Shown: positions 8,012 through 17,130 of the stretch, in pieces | Position numbering within the stretch: the stretch's first letter is position 1 | Layout: every line of letters starts with the position of its first letter | Origin: Paracoccus sp. (in: a-proteobacteria) | Lineage (GTDB): Bacteria > Pseudomonadota > Alphaproteobacteria > Rhodobacterales > Rhodobacteraceae | NCBI GenBank assembly: GCA_030538705.1 | Contig: JAUNTL010000007.1 | Location: 1 to 56,849, forward strand | DNA length: 56,849 bases | Direction: 5' to 3' | The notes under the pieces: model-generated | The model's database searches: none | What the model was told of the DNA's origin: nothing | The model's input: only the letters and a program-made list of their open reading frames with translations | Position numbers and translations under genes: made by a program

Positions 8012-9490
8012 TCACAGCGCATAGATGGCGGCGAATTTATCCTCAAGGTAATCGAGCAGCGGCGCGACGGATACCGGGCCGCCGCTTGCCCCCTCGATCA
8101 GCGCAGTTGGCGCGATCAGGCTGCCGTGGCGATGGACGCTTTCGCGCAGCCATTCGATCGCCGGTGTCGCATCGCCGCGCGCCAGCGCCGCATCCAGATC
8201 GGGAACGTCCCGCGCCAGCGCCCTGTGCAGGCAGCCTGCATAGACATTGCCAAGCGCATAGGTCGGGAAATATCCGAACAGGCCGACCGACCAATGGACA
8301 TCCTGCAAGACCCCGTTCGACGGTTTGTCGACCGCAACGCCGAAATCATGCAGGAAACGGGCGTTCCATGCCTCTTCGATATCGCCGGCATCCAGCCGGC
8401 CCGAGATGAGATCCCGCTCGAGATCAAAGCGCAGCATGATATGCAAGTTATACTGCACCTCATCGGCCTCGGTGCGGATATAGCCGGGGGTCACGCGGTT
8501 CACGCTGCCATAGAACTGTTCGGCGTCGGTGATGTTCAGCCCGCCAAACGCGTCTGACATGCGCGCGAACAACCAATCGCTGAAGGCACGCGAGCGGCCG
8601 ATCTGGTTCTCGCAGATGCGCGATTGCGATTCGTGGACGCCCAGCGAAACACCCCGGCCCAATGCGGTGAAGGCATAATCACTGTCGATCCCCAATTCGT
8701 AATTGGAGTGGCCGACCTCATGTATGGTCGAAAACAGGCAGTTGAACGGATCCGAGGCCACGACGCGGGTGGTGATGCGGCTGTCCTGCCAGCGGCCTGA
8801 ACTGAACGGATGAACCGCCAGATCCATCCGCCCGCGCGCCCAGTCATAGCCGAAGGCACTGGCGCATTGCCGCGCCAGCCGCAGCTGGGTCTCTGCGGCG
8901 AACTGCCCGTCGAGGCGGGGCGGCTGATGCTCGGCGCCCATCACATCATCGCGCAATTGCACAAGGCGCGGGCGCATCGCCTCGAACAATGCGGATATGG
9001 TCCCGGTGGTGGCGCCCGGTTCGTAATCGTCAAGCAACGCATCATAGGCATCGCCGCCATCGGCAAGGGCGGCCGCCTCTTCGCGCTTGAGCATCAGGAT
9101 TTCTGACAGAACCGGCAGAAAGGACGCCACATCGTCACCGGCCCGCGCCTCGGCCCAGACCCCCTGGGCCAGCGATGTCGCCCGTGCCAGTTCGGTCGCC
9201 AGCCGGGCCGGTATCCGGGTCTGGCGGCGATAATCGCGCGCAATCAGCGCCAGCATGCGCGCGTCCTCGTCATCCTCGATCTCGGCTTCGGCGCGCTCCA
9301 GCCATTCGCCGATACGCGGATCGGTGCGCCGTTCATGCAGCACGGCCTCCATCGCGGCCATTTCCTCGGCCCGCTGTTCGGTCGCGCCGCGTGGCATGAC
9401 GGTTTCCTGATCCCAGCCAAGCCGTTCAGTGACCGAGGACAGCGCCTCGGTCGTGCGCTGGAATTCCATCAGGGCATCGAAATCACTCAT
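8012..9490 (-). CDS. M32 family metallocarboxypeptidase (carboxypeptidase Taq type)
   Basis: A 492-residue enzyme of usual family length that removes C-terminal amino acids using a metal ion. The zinc motif HEVGH is at residues 257-261, within STIHEVGHSNYELG. The family motif HESQSR is at 286-291, with Glu287 as the probable third ligand. IRTEADEVQYNLHI near residue 350 is also diagnostic. The start overlaps the stop of heme A synthase by 4 nt, so the genes are co-transcribed. The last about 35 codons are copied twice downstream (7708-8011), which is unusual. Confidence 0.95.
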   Translation of the reverse strand: MSDFDALMEFQRTTEALSSVTERLGWDQETVMPRGATEQRAEEMAAMEAVLHERRTDPRIGEWLERAEAEIEDDEDARMLALIARDYRRQTRIPARLATELARATSLAQGVWAEARAGDDVASFLPVLSEILMLKREEAAALADGGDAYDALLDDYEPGATTGTISALFEAMRPRLVQLRDDVMGAEHQPPRLDGQFAAETQLRLARQCASAFGYDWARGRMDLAVHPFSSGRWQDSRITTRVVASDPFNCLFSTIHEVGHSNYELGIDSDYAFTALGRGVSLGVHESQSRICENQIGRSRAFSDWLFARMSDAFGGLNITDAEQFYGSVNRVTPGYIRTEADEVQYNLHIMLRFDLERDLISGRLDAGDIEEAWNARFLHDFGVAVDKPSNGVLQDVHWSVGLFGYFPTYALGNVYAGCLHRALARDVPDLDAALARGDATPAIEWLRESVHRHGSLIAPTALIEGASGGPVSVAPLLDYLEDKFAAIYAL

Positions 9491-10635
9491 TTCACGGCTC
9501 CGCGGATCGAGGTTTCATAGGGATAGCGCGCATGGTGACGCGCGCGCAGGATCAGGACGAACAGCACCATTGCGCCTAACTGATGGGTCAGCGCAAGGCC
9601 AAGCGGTGCGGCATGGATCACAGTCAGGATGCCAAGCGCGATCTGGGCCGCCATCGCCGCCAGCATGACGCTAAAGGCCCCGCGCGTCACCGGGTGGGGC
9701 GAGCGGCGCGCACGCAGCCAGACCACAATGGCGAATGCGGCCAGAACATAGCCGGCCATACGGTGAATGAACTGAACGAGCGCCGGGTTTTCAAAGAAAT
9801 TGCGCCAGCCCAGCGTGCCGTCCCAGATTGCCGCCGGTATCCATTCACCGCCCATGGTCGGCCAGCCGGTATATTGCCGGCCCGCGTCGATGCCGGCGAC
9901 AAGCGCCCCCAGCAGGATCTGCACAAAGCTCAGATGCAGCAGGCCCGTGCTGACCGAGAACAGCCGCGCCTCGCCTGCGCGGCGCGCGCGCATCAGTTCG
10001 GCCTCGCTCCGCGAGAGCTGCATCACATACCAGGTGATCAGCCCGAGGATCGCAAAGGCAAGGCCCAGGTGAACGGCCAGCCGATAGCTGGCGACACGGG
10101 TCAGGGTTTCTGTCGCAACGCCGGAATGGACCATCCACCAGCCGATCGCGCCCTGTGCGCCGCCAAGGATACCCAGCCCGAGCAGGCGCCCGGTCCAGCC
10201 CGCAGGCATGCGCCGCACCGCCAGCAGCCAGACAAAACCCGCCGCCCAGACCAGCCCGACCAGCCGGCCCAGCAGGCGGTGCGACCATTCCCACCAATAG
10301 ATATATTTGAACTCGGCCAGCGACATGCCGGCATTGACTTCGATATATTGCGGGATCTGCCGATAGGCGTCGAATTCCGCCTGCCATGCCTGATCGCTCA
10401 TCGGGGGCAGGGTGCCCGTGACCAGATTCCATTCGGTGATCGACAGGCCCGATCCGGTCAGCCGTGTGGCCCCGCCCAGAACGATCATCGCCGCGACCAT
10501 GACAAAAATGACGATCAGCCAGACCCGGACCCAGCCGCGCGCGCCGCGCGGCGCTGCGTCGATCATGCCGCCTGTGGCAGCAGCGGTGCGGGGGTGATCA
10601 TCGGTGATTTCTTCGAATATCGGGCGCCGGGCCAT
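9487..10635 (-). CDS. ctaA: Heme A synthase (COX15/CtaA type 2)
   Basis: An inner membrane protein of 382 residues with about eight membrane segments in two four-helix halves. It oxidises the C8 methyl of heme O to give heme A for aa3-type cytochrome oxidase. The periplasmic loop GLSITEWNLVTGTLPP and the helix motif WWEWSHRLLGR, with a heme-binding His, are characteristic; a second His lies in QFIHRMAGY. The start at 10635 has AGGAG 6 nt upstream; an in-frame ATG at 10662 lacks this. It overlaps the M32 gene by 4 nt. Confidence 0.96.
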   Translation of the reverse strand: MARRPIFEEITDDHPRTAAATGGMIDAAPRGARGWVRVWLIVIFVMVAAMIVLGGATRLTGSGLSITEWNLVTGTLPPMSDQAWQAEFDAYRQIPQYIEVNAGMSLAEFKYIYWWEWSHRLLGRLVGLVWAAGFVWLLAVRRMPAGWTGRLLGLGILGGAQGAIGWWMVHSGVATETLTRVASYRLAVHLGLAFAILGLITWYVMQLSRSEAELMRARRAGEARLFSVSTGLLHLSFVQILLGALVAGIDAGRQYTGWPTMGGEWIPAAIWDGTLGWRNFFENPALVQFIHRMAGYVLAAFAIVVWLRARRSPHPVTRGAFSVMLAAMAAQIALGILTVIHAAPLGLALTHQLGAMVLFVLILRARHHARYPYETSIRGAVK

Positions 10636-10696
10636 GGCGAACTCCTGCCGTGATTGGGCCATGGCTTAGCGCGCGGCGACGCGGGCGTCCAGCCGC

Positions 10697-11197
10697 TCAG
10701 TCCGCGTCCGTATCCGCGTCCGGCGAGGTCACGGACCCGTCGCCGGCCTCGGCACCCGGCAGCCCGCGCGGCGGGGTGCCACCATCTGCGGGCCAGCCCC
10801 AGGTCGAGATCAGACAACCGCTTTCGGCATCGAATCTCGTCGCGTCGGTCACATATCCCGCCCCCGATGGCGTGCGGTCCGCCCGTTCGAAATCGGCGCA
10901 GATCTGCCATGTCCGCCCGTCCAGCCGCTGATAGCGATAGGCCGCGCCGCTTTGCGGGTCACCCTCAGGCAGGGGGCCGGGGCAGGCGTCCGTCACGGCC
11001 GGCCCTTCGGGCAGGCGGCGGTCATCATCGGCCCTGATCTGGCACAGGACATTGCTGTTGAGTGTCCGCAGGTCGGACATGCGCGCATCATCGCGCCTTT
11101 CGGCGCGCGCGGCACCGGGATCCGCCCCGGCCAGCAAGCCCCAGATCACGAGTGCCACCGCCAGTCCGACCAGCCCAAGGGCGCAAAGCCGTTTCAT
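10697..11197 (-). CDS. Hypothetical exported or membrane-anchored protein
   Basis: A 166-residue protein with one N-terminal hydrophobic segment (about residues 3-25, ALGLVGLAVALVIWGLL), which may be a signal peptide or anchor. A polar domain follows with Cys in VLCQI, DACPG, WQICAD and SGCLIS; four spaced Cys would suit two disulfides in the periplasm. The C-terminus is Asp-rich. I do not recognise the family. It starts 2 nt after the stop of the DUF5671 gene, so the two are one operon, and it lies 61 nt ahead of ctaA. Confidence 0.7.
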   Translation of the reverse strand: MKRLCALGLVGLAVALVIWGLLAGADPGAARAERRDDARMSDLRTLNSNVLCQIRADDDRRLPEGPAVTDACPGPLPEGDPQSGAAYRYQRLDGRTWQICADFERADRTPSGAGYVTDATRFDAESGCLISTWGWPADGGTPPRGLPGAEAGDGSVTSPDADTDAD

Positions 11198-11198
11198 C

Positions 11199-11810
11199 TC
11201 AGCCATCCAGCTCATCCCTGAAATAGCCCCAGACCAGCCCGGCCAGCAGGACGGTCAGCGCCGTGCGCGCCATGATGCGCGCGGTCAGATCCCCGTTCAG
11301 CAGCGAATAGGCGATAAAGATCGCGGCCCCCAGCAATGTGATCGCCGAAATCAGCAGCGTCAGCGAGGACAGCCAGCGCCGCACCAGCGAACGCGGCGGG
11401 CCTTCGGCGCCCGCGCTCTGGTTGGCCCGCCGGTGCAGCCACCAAAACAGCGGCACCACCGCGATCAGTGCCGCCATGTTCCAGCGCAGCGAATCAAGAT
11501 GCCAGGACAGCGCGAAGCGGTCACCGTCGGGGAAAGTCACGTCGATCAGGATAAAGCCGGCACGGGCGAGGTTCCAGCACAGGCAGCACAGAACCAGAAA
11601 CAGCAGGCCAAAGAAAAACGCCTCGCGTGCCGGGATATAGGGGCGCGGCGTGGGGATGGGCGGCATCCCGGGCGCCTCGACCCATGCCGCAAGCGCGCCC
11701 TTGCGGGCATGTTCCGGCCAGCCGGCATGGGCAAGCGCCGCGTCGATCTCGGCCTTGCTGCGCCCGGATTCCAGCGCCCGGCCCGTCATCTGAATAAGCT
11801 GTTCATCCAT
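11199..11810 (-). CDS. DUF5671-like membrane protein
   Basis: A 203-residue protein. Residues 1-50 are a short helical region (EQLIQMTGRALESGRSKAEI, resembling a small ubiquitin-associated-like or SHOCT-like fold). Four to five hydrophobic segments follow, starting at the Pro-Arg stretch PRPYIPAREAF, which is the usual opening of DUF5671 regions. Function unknown. The start at 11810 is preferred, with GGGGCGG 6 nt upstream; ATG at 11816 is adjacent. It is followed 2 nt later by the hypothetical protein gene. Confidence 0.72.
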   Translation of the reverse strand: MDEQLIQMTGRALESGRSKAEIDAALAHAGWPEHARKGALAAWVEAPGMPPIPTPRPYIPAREAFFFGLLFLVLCCLCWNLARAGFILIDVTFPDGDRFALSWHLDSLRWNMAALIAVVPLFWWLHRRANQSAGAEGPPRSLVRRWLSSLTLLISAITLLGAAIFIAYSLLNGDLTARIMARTALTVLLAGLVWGYFRDELDG

Positions 11811-11900
11811 TATCATCCGCCCCGGCGTTGCGGATGCAGGCTGCGCCCTGCGGGCCGTCAGGGCAACCCAAATTTTTTCCCTCTGCGGCGTCTTTTCCGC

Positions 11901-11929
11901 TTGCACCCCCCGGCGGGCTGACCTAAATG
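11901..11929 (+). promoter_or_regulatory. Probable promoter of tRNA-Gly
   Basis: TTGCAC (11901-11906) and TAAATG (11924-11929) have a 17-bp spacer and lie about 40 nt before the tRNA 5' end. Confidence 0.45.
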
Positions 11930-11969
11930 ACGCTCCACCGGCGGCACAGACCACCGGGACGAAACGGAT

Positions 11970-12044
11970 GCGGGCGTAGCTCAGGGGTAGAGCATTACCT
12001 TGCCAAGGTAAGGGTCGTGAGTTCGAATCTCATCGCCCGCTCCA
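11970..12044 (+). tRNA. tRNA-Gly (anticodon GCC)
   Basis: A 75-nt cloverleaf. The acceptor stem is GCGGGCG (11970-11976) paired with CGCCCGC (12034-12040), with an encoded CCA end (12042-12044). The D arm contains GCTCAGGGGTAGAGC. The anticodon loop TTGCCAA sits on the stem ACC/GGT, giving anticodon GCC. The T arm has GTTCGAATC. It stands alone between divergent or unrelated genes. Confidence 0.97.
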
Positions 12045-12057
12045 GTTTCTTGTCGCG

Positions 12058-12086
12058 AAAAGGCCGGGCCGTGGGTCCGGCCTTTT
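12058..12086 (+). terminator. Rho-independent terminator after tRNA-Gly
   Basis: A perfect 10-bp stem AAAAGGCCGG/CCGGCCTTTT (12058-12067 with 12077-12086) around a 9-nt loop. The A-tract and T-run make it usable from both directions. It begins 14 nt after the tRNA. Confidence 0.85.
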
Positions 12087-12204
12087 GCATTGCGGCAGAT
12101 GGTTTGCCGGGCCTTCCCGCCGCCACAGACACCGGTTGCCCGCGGGGGTCGTCCGCGGGACTGCGGTTGTCAGCAGGATTGCGGTTGTCGGCTCGGGGGT
12201 GGTT

Positions 12205-12456
12205 TCAGTCGCCGATTTCCAACGCCAGCGCATGGATACGGGGCACGATATCGCCAAGGGTCCGGTGGATCAGACGGTGGCGCTCGATCCTTGACAGCCC
12301 GTCGAAAACCGGGCCGTCGATGCGGATGCGGAAATGGGTCTGCCCGCCCTCGCGCCAGCCGGAATGGCCGTGATGCTGATGCGATTCGTCGATCACCTCC
12401 AGCCGGGTGGGTGACAGGCGTTGCAAGGTTTCGCGCATTTCATCAGCGATCATCAT
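12205..12456 (-). CDS. bolA: BolA family protein
   Basis: An 83-residue protein, standard BolA size. It has RLEVIDESHQHHGHSG near residues 18-33 and the FxG-type C-terminal half ERHRLIHRTLGD, with the conserved His that helps bind [2Fe-2S] clusters together with monothiol glutaredoxins. BolA proteins act in iron-sulfur homeostasis and stress response. The start at 12456 (two tandem ATGs) follows an AAAGGGCCGGG site. It is divergent from a J-domain gene, an arrangement common in this bacterial order. Confidence 0.93.
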   Translation of the reverse strand: MMIADEMRETLQRLSPTRLEVIDESHQHHGHSGWREGGQTHFRIRIDGPVFDGLSRIERHRLIHRTLGDIVPRIHALALEIGD

Positions 12457-12464
12457 CCCGGCCC

Positions 12465-12492
12465 TTTCATCCGATGCGAAATAGCTTAGACT
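12465..12492 (+). promoter_or_regulatory. Possible promoter of the J-domain gene at 12522
   Basis: TTTCAT (12465-12470) and TAGACT (12487-12492) with a 16-bp spacer, about 30 nt before the ATG, in the short divergent gap between bolA and the J-domain gene. Confidence 0.4.
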
Positions 12493-12521
12493 GTGGCACC
12501 CGAGATGAACAGGGCGTCCTG

Positions 12522-13151
12522 ATGAGCAACCAAGACCCATTCGGATTCGATCTTTCGGCCAAGTCCGACAAGAAGCGCCGCACCAAAGGCCGGCGCGGCA
12601 TGACCGGCGCGTTCGAGACATCGACCCGGATCTGTGACCGCGAGGGCTGTGACCAGCCCGGACAGTATCGCGCGCCGAAATCGCCGCGTAACCTTGATGA
12701 CTATTTCTGGTTCTGCAAGGATCACGTGCGCGAATATAACCTGAACTGGAACTATTTTCAGGGGCAGAGCGAAGAGGAGTTTCAGGAGTTTCTGGACAAC
12801 GCAACCGTGTGGGAGCGGCCGACCCGGCCCTTTGGCAAGGCAGCGCAGGAACAGGCATGGGCGCGCCACGGGATCAGCGATCCGATGGAAATTCTGGGCG
12901 CCAACGGCACCGATCCTTCGGTCCGTCAGAATGCCGCGCGCCGCAAGTTGCCCCCGACCGAGCGTCGGGCGCTGGATATTCTTGAGGCCAAAGACAGCTG
13001 GAGCAGGGCAGAAATCCGCCAGCAATACAAGGCGTTGGTCAAGGTTCTTCACCCGGACATGAACGGCGGCGACCGCTCGGACGAGGATCGTTTGTCCGAA
13101 GTCGTCTGGGCCTGGGACCAGATCAAGGAAAGCCGCTACTTCCGCGAATGA
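12522..13151 (+). CDS. J-domain (DnaJ-class) protein
   Basis: A 209-residue protein with a C-terminal J domain (about residues 147-205), including the HPD tripeptide at about 177-179 that stimulates DnaK ATPase. The N-terminal 140 residues are specific to the alphaproteobacterial family: a basic start, a CDREGCDQPGQYRAP motif with two Cys, and a WFCKDHVREYNLNWNYF segment with Cys and His. Together these four residues could form a metal site. The start follows GGGCGTCCTG. It is divergent from bolA. In several relatives cobS follows; here an AI-2E permease on the other strand follows instead. Confidence 0.9.
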   Translation: MSNQDPFGFDLSAKSDKKRRTKGRRGMTGAFETSTRICDREGCDQPGQYRAPKSPRNLDDYFWFCKDHVREYNLNWNYFQGQSEEEFQEFLDNATVWERPTRPFGKAAQEQAWARHGISDPMEILGANGTDPSVRQNAARRKLPPTERRALDILEAKDSWSRAEIRQQYKALVKVLHPDMNGGDRSDEDRLSEVVWAWDQIKESRYFRE

Positions 13152-13217
13152 CCGGCGCCCCTGCGCGGTCCTGTGCCGTTTACCTGTGGCCCCTGCGCGG
13201 CCCGTATCCGGGCATTG

Positions 13218-14282
13218 TCAGCGGTCGGCCATGCCGTCTTCGGGATGGCCGTCGCGCGACAGCAGAACCGCGACCGGGCGCAGCCAGGGGATATGGGCGC
13301 AGATAATCATCAGCGCGACCATGATCGGGACCGCAAGAAACATCCCCGGCACACCCCAGATCGCGCCCCAGAACGCCAGGCTGATGATGATGCCAAAGCT
13401 TGACAGTTGCAGCGTCTGGCCCAGCAGCATCGGATCCAGCACATTGCCGATGGTGAACTGAACCCCCGTGCAGGCGGCGCCGATGATCAGCGTCAGCGTC
13501 AGATCAGTGGTCAGCACATAGGTCAGCGCCGCCGCGATGATCGTCGCCACGATCGAGCCGACCGAGGGGATAAAGTTCAGGGCGAATGTCAGCAGCGCGA
13601 CCGCGCCGGCCAGTGGCAGCCCGGCGACCTTGAAGATCATCCAGATACATGCCCCCGTCGCGGCGCTGACGGCGGTTTTCACCACCAGATAGCGGTTCAC
13701 GCGGCGCATGATCGAGCGGATGATCCGGCGCACCCGGACAGCGGCGTCATGATCATTGTCCAGCAGGCTTTCGATCTTGAGCGGGAACCACACCCGTTCT
13801 GCGAACATGAAGCCGACGAAAAGAAAGATCAGCACCGACCCTGTCAGCACGTTCGACGCCCCGCCCGCCGCCGTGCGCAGCCAGCCGGTGACGTTAAAGT
13901 TGCGGATCGCCGCCTCGACGGTGTTCTGCGCCTCGGGGCCGAGCCATTCCAGCAATGCCGGCAGCGCGGCCTGCATCTGCTCGGTATAGGAAATTGCAGT
14001 TGTGACCACCTGGTTGACCTGCGCGACCACCGTGGCCGCCGCCCAGAACAGCCCCAGACCGATCAGAAACAGCGCGATCGCCGTCGCCAGCCAGTTCGGC
14101 ACCCGCTGGCGTGCGATGGCCCCGATGGCATCCGAGGTCAGCGAGAAGATGATGATCGCGACGGCGAGGCAGATCAGGATGAACCGACCCTGAACCAGCA
14201 AAAACATCAGCAGCGCAAAAGCGATGATCCCGAGAAAACCTGTTTGCAGGCGATTGCGCAGCAGTTGATTTTGTGATTCCAA
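13218..14282 (-). CDS. AI-2E family transporter (UPF0118/PerM-like)
   Basis: A 354-residue polytopic membrane protein. It shows a paired N-terminal hairpin of helices (residues 15-50), a soluble helical middle (about 85-145), and the conserved C-terminal block of helices with NFIPSVGSIVA and GNVLDPMLLGQTLQLS, which define the family. Members are proposed exporters of small molecules; substrates are mostly unknown. It lies 11 nt before the gyrA 3' end and on the same strand, downstream of gyrA, so it may be transcribed from the gyrA promoter. Confidence 0.9.
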   Translation of the reverse strand: MESQNQLLRNRLQTGFLGIIAFALLMFLLVQGRFILICLAVAIIIFSLTSDAIGAIARQRVPNWLATAIALFLIGLGLFWAAATVVAQVNQVVTTAISYTEQMQAALPALLEWLGPEAQNTVEAAIRNFNVTGWLRTAAGGASNVLTGSVLIFLFVGFMFAERVWFPLKIESLLDNDHDAAVRVRRIIRSIMRRVNRYLVVKTAVSAATGACIWMIFKVAGLPLAGAVALLTFALNFIPSVGSIVATIIAAALTYVLTTDLTLTLIIGAACTGVQFTIGNVLDPMLLGQTLQLSSFGIIISLAFWGAIWGVPGMFLAVPIMVALMIICAHIPWLRPVAVLLSRDGHPEDGMADR

Positions 14283-14293
14283 CGTCGTCCCCG

Positions 14294-17065
14294 TTATCGG
14301 ATTTCGCTATTGTCTTCGGCGCCATCCTCGCCCTGATCGGCGATGCGCGCAACGGAAACAACGGTCTCGCCGCCGGTGGTGTTGAAAACGCGCACCCCGC
14401 CGGCCGAACGCGAGCGGAAGCTGATGCCATCCACCGGCACGCGGATCGACTGCCCGGTCGAGGTCGCCAGCATGATCTGGTCATCCGGCTCGACCGGGAA
14501 CGAGGCGACCAGGGCGCCGCCGCGCATCGCCTTGTCCATCGCCATGACGCCCTGACCGCCACGCCCGCGGACCGGGTAATCGTGGCTGGACGAGATCTTG
14601 CCCGCACCGCCGGCGGTGATGGTCAGGATCAGATCCTCGGCCGCCGACATCGCGGCATAGCGTTCCTGGGTGATGCTGCCCTCGGCCACGGCTTCCTCGT
14701 CCTCGTCGATCTCGGCGCCGTCATCCAACGCACCGGCCACGGCGCGGCGCATCTTCAGATAGGCGGCGCGTTCGGCCGGGTCGGCCTCGAAATGGCGGAT
14801 GACCGACATCGAGACAACCTTGTCGTCCTTGCCCAGACGGACACCGCGCACCCCGGTCGAGTTGCGGCTTTGGAACACCCGCACATCGGTCGCGGCAAAG
14901 CGGATCGCCCGGCCATTGGCGGTAACCAGCATCACGTCATCATCATCGGTCGCCAGACGGACGCCGACAAGGCTGACCCCTTCGGGCAGTTTCATGGCGA
15001 TCTTGCCGTTGCGCATGATGTTGGTGAAATCCGACAGCGCGTTGCGGCGGACCTCGCCGCCATCGGTGGCAAAGATCACCTGATAATTGTCCCATTCCGC
15101 TTCGGGCGCGTCCATCGGCAGCAGCGCCGCGATCGAGGTGCCGCCGTCAATGGGCAGGATATTGACCAGTGCCTTGCCGCGCGCCGTGCGCCCGCCAAGC
15201 GGCAGCCGCCATGTTTTCAGCCGGTAGACCATGCCATCGGTGGTGAAAAACAAAAGTTCCGTATGGGTATTGGCGACGAACAGCGTCGTGACGACGTCGT
15301 CTTCCTTGGTCGCCATGCCCGACAGCCCCTTGCCGCCGCGCTTCTGGGCGCGGAACTCGGCCAGAGCCGTGCGCTTGATATAGCCGCCCGAGGTGATGGT
15401 GACGACCATATCCTCGCGCTCGATCAGATCCTCGTCGTCCAGATCGCCGGCCCAGTCGGTGATCTCGGTGCGGCGCGGCACGGCGAAACGGTCGCGGACA
15501 TCGCGCAATTCATCCGAGATGATCCCCATGATCCGTTCGCGCGAGGCAAGGATCGCCAGATAATCGCGGATGGAATCGGCCAGAGATTTCAGCTCATCCG
15601 TGATTTCCTGCACGCCAAGCTGGGTCAGGCGCTGTAACCTCAGGTCCAGAATCGCGCGGGCCTGAATTTCCGACAGGTAATAGGTTCCGTCATCATTGAC
15701 CGGATGACGCGGATCGTCGATCAGGCGCAGATATTCCAGAATTTCATGCGCCGGCCAGCGGCGTTCCATCAGGCGGGCGCGCGCCTCGGCGGCATCGGCC
15801 GAGGAACGGATGGTCTCGACCACCTCATCGACATTCGACACCGCGACGGCCAGCCCACACAGGATATGGCTGCGCTCGCGCGCGCGGCGCAGCTCATAGG
15901 CGGTGCGGCGGGCGACAACTTCTTCGCGGAAGGTGATGAAACAGGTCAGAAAATCGCGCAGCGCCAGCTGCTCGGGCCGGCCACCGTTCAGCGCCAGCAT
16001 ATTTGCGCCAAAGCTGGTCTGCATCGGCGTAAAGCGGAAAAGCTGGTTCAGCACCACCTCGGCCGTGGCATCGCGTTTGAGTTCGACCACCACGCGCACG
16101 CCGTGGCGGTCGGATTCGTCCTGCACATGGGCAATGCCCTCGATGCGCTTTTCCTTGGCCAGCTCGGCGATCTTTTCGATCATCGTGGCCTTGTTGACCT
16201 GATAGGGGATTTCCTCGACCACGATGGCATAGCGGTCGCGGCGCAGCTCTTCGATCTTGGTCTTGGCGCGCAGCACGATCGAGCCGCGCCCCTCCAGATA
16301 GGCCTTGCGGATGCCCGAGCGGCCCAGAATCGTGCCGCCGGTCGGGAAATCGGGACCGGGCACGATCTCGATCAGCGCTTCGGTCGAAAGGTCGGGGTTT
16401 TCGATCAGCGCCAGCGTGGCGTCGATCACCTCGCCCAGATTATGGGGCGGGATATTGGTCGCCATGCCGACCGCGATGCCGCCGGCGCCATTGACCAGCA
16501 TATTCGGAAAGCGCGCCGGCAGAACGGTGGGCTCGCGATCCTTGCCGTCATAATTGTCCTGAAAATCGACGGTTTCCTTGTCGATATCGGCCAGCAGAAA
16601 ATCCGCCGGCTTGTCCATGCGGACCTCGGTATAGCGCATCGCCGCCGGCGGATCGCCATCCATAGAGCCAAAGTTGCCCTGACCATCCAGAAGCGGCAGG
16701 GACATCGAGAAATCCTGTGCCATGCGCACAAGGGCGTCATAGATCGCCGCATCCCCGTGGGGGTGGTATTTCCCCATCACATCGCCGACCGGGCGGGCCG
16801 ATTTGCGATAGGATTTGTCATGCGTGTTGCCGGTCTCGTGCATGGCATAAAGAATGCGGCGATGGACCGGTTTCAGCCCGTCGCGCAGGTCGGGGATGGC
16901 GCGGCTGACAATGACCGACATGGCATAGTCGAGATAGCTTGACCGCATCTCGTCGGTGATGCTGATCTGGGGGCCGTCATGGGGCATGACCACGCGTCCG
17001 GGGCCGGTGCCCTCATCGCCATTGCCGTTCAGGTCCAGATCGTCGTCTTCGGGGGTGTCAGCCAC
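14294..17065 (-). CDS. gyrA: DNA gyrase subunit A
   Basis: A 923-residue protein that cuts and rejoins DNA in gyrase. The catalytic Tyr145 is in AAMRYTE. The quinolone-determining region is [14 protein letters not shown] (about residues 99-112): the position equal to E. coli Ser83 is Ala106 and the Asp87 equivalent is Asp110. The coiled-coil tower follows, then six beta-pinwheel repeats in the C-terminal domain, including the GyrA box QKRGGKG. The C-terminal domain carries an acidic insert (EIDEDEEAV). It has its own promoter at 17096-17125. Confidence 0.98.
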   Translation of the reverse strand: MADTPEDDDLDLNGNGDEGTGPGRVVMPHDGPQISITDEMRSSYLDYAMSVIVSRAIPDLRDGLKPVHRRILYAMHETGNTHDKSYRKSARPVGDVMGKYHPHGDAAIYDALVRMAQDFSMSLPLLDGQGNFGSMDGDPPAAMRYTEVRMDKPADFLLADIDKETVDFQDNYDGKDREPTVLPARFPNMLVNGAGGIAVGMATNIPPHNLGEVIDATLALIENPDLSTEALIEIVPGPDFPTGGTILGRSGIRKAYLEGRGSIVLRAKTKIEELRRDRYAIVVEEIPYQVNKATMIEKIAELAKEKRIEGIAHVQDESDRHGVRVVVELKRDATAEVVLNQLFRFTPMQTSFGANMLALNGGRPEQLALRDFLTCFITFREEVVARRTAYELRRARERSHILCGLAVAVSNVDEVVETIRSSADAAEARARLMERRWPAHEILEYLRLIDDPRHPVNDDGTYYLSEIQARAILDLRLQRLTQLGVQEITDELKSLADSIRDYLAILASRERIMGIISDELRDVRDRFAVPRRTEITDWAGDLDDEDLIEREDMVVTITSGGYIKRTALAEFRAQKRGGKGLSGMATKEDDVVTTLFVANTHTELLFFTTDGMVYRLKTWRLPLGGRTARGKALVNILPIDGGTSIAALLPMDAPEAEWDNYQVIFATDGGEVRRNALSDFTNIMRNGKIAMKLPEGVSLVGVRLATDDDDVMLVTANGRAIRFAATDVRVFQSRNSTGVRGVRLGKDDKVVSMSVIRHFEADPAERAAYLKMRRAVAGALDDGAEIDEDEEAVAEGSITQERYAAMSAAEDLILTITAGGAGKISSSHDYPVRGRGGQGVMAMDKAMRGGALVASFPVEPDDQIMLATSTGQSIRVPVDGISFRSRSAGGVRVFNTTGGETVVSVARIADQGEDGAEDNSEIR

Positions 17066-17095
17066 GTCTCACGCCTCAAGATATTGTTGTGGCGC

Positions 17096-17125
17096 GGTAT
17101 AGCACCTACGCACGCTTGGGTGCAA
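17096..17125 (-). promoter_or_regulatory. Probable gyrA promoter
   Basis: On the minus strand TTGCAC (17120-17125) and TATACC (17096-17101) with an 18-bp spacer, placed 31 nt upstream of the gyrA ATG. Confidence 0.55.
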
Positions 17126-17130
17126 CGCTG

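Noticed and set aside
7489-8046. A 185-codon minus-strand frame with internal repeats
   Set aside because: It consists of translated copies of the M32 3' end, partly in shifted frames, and ends in the true gene in another frame.
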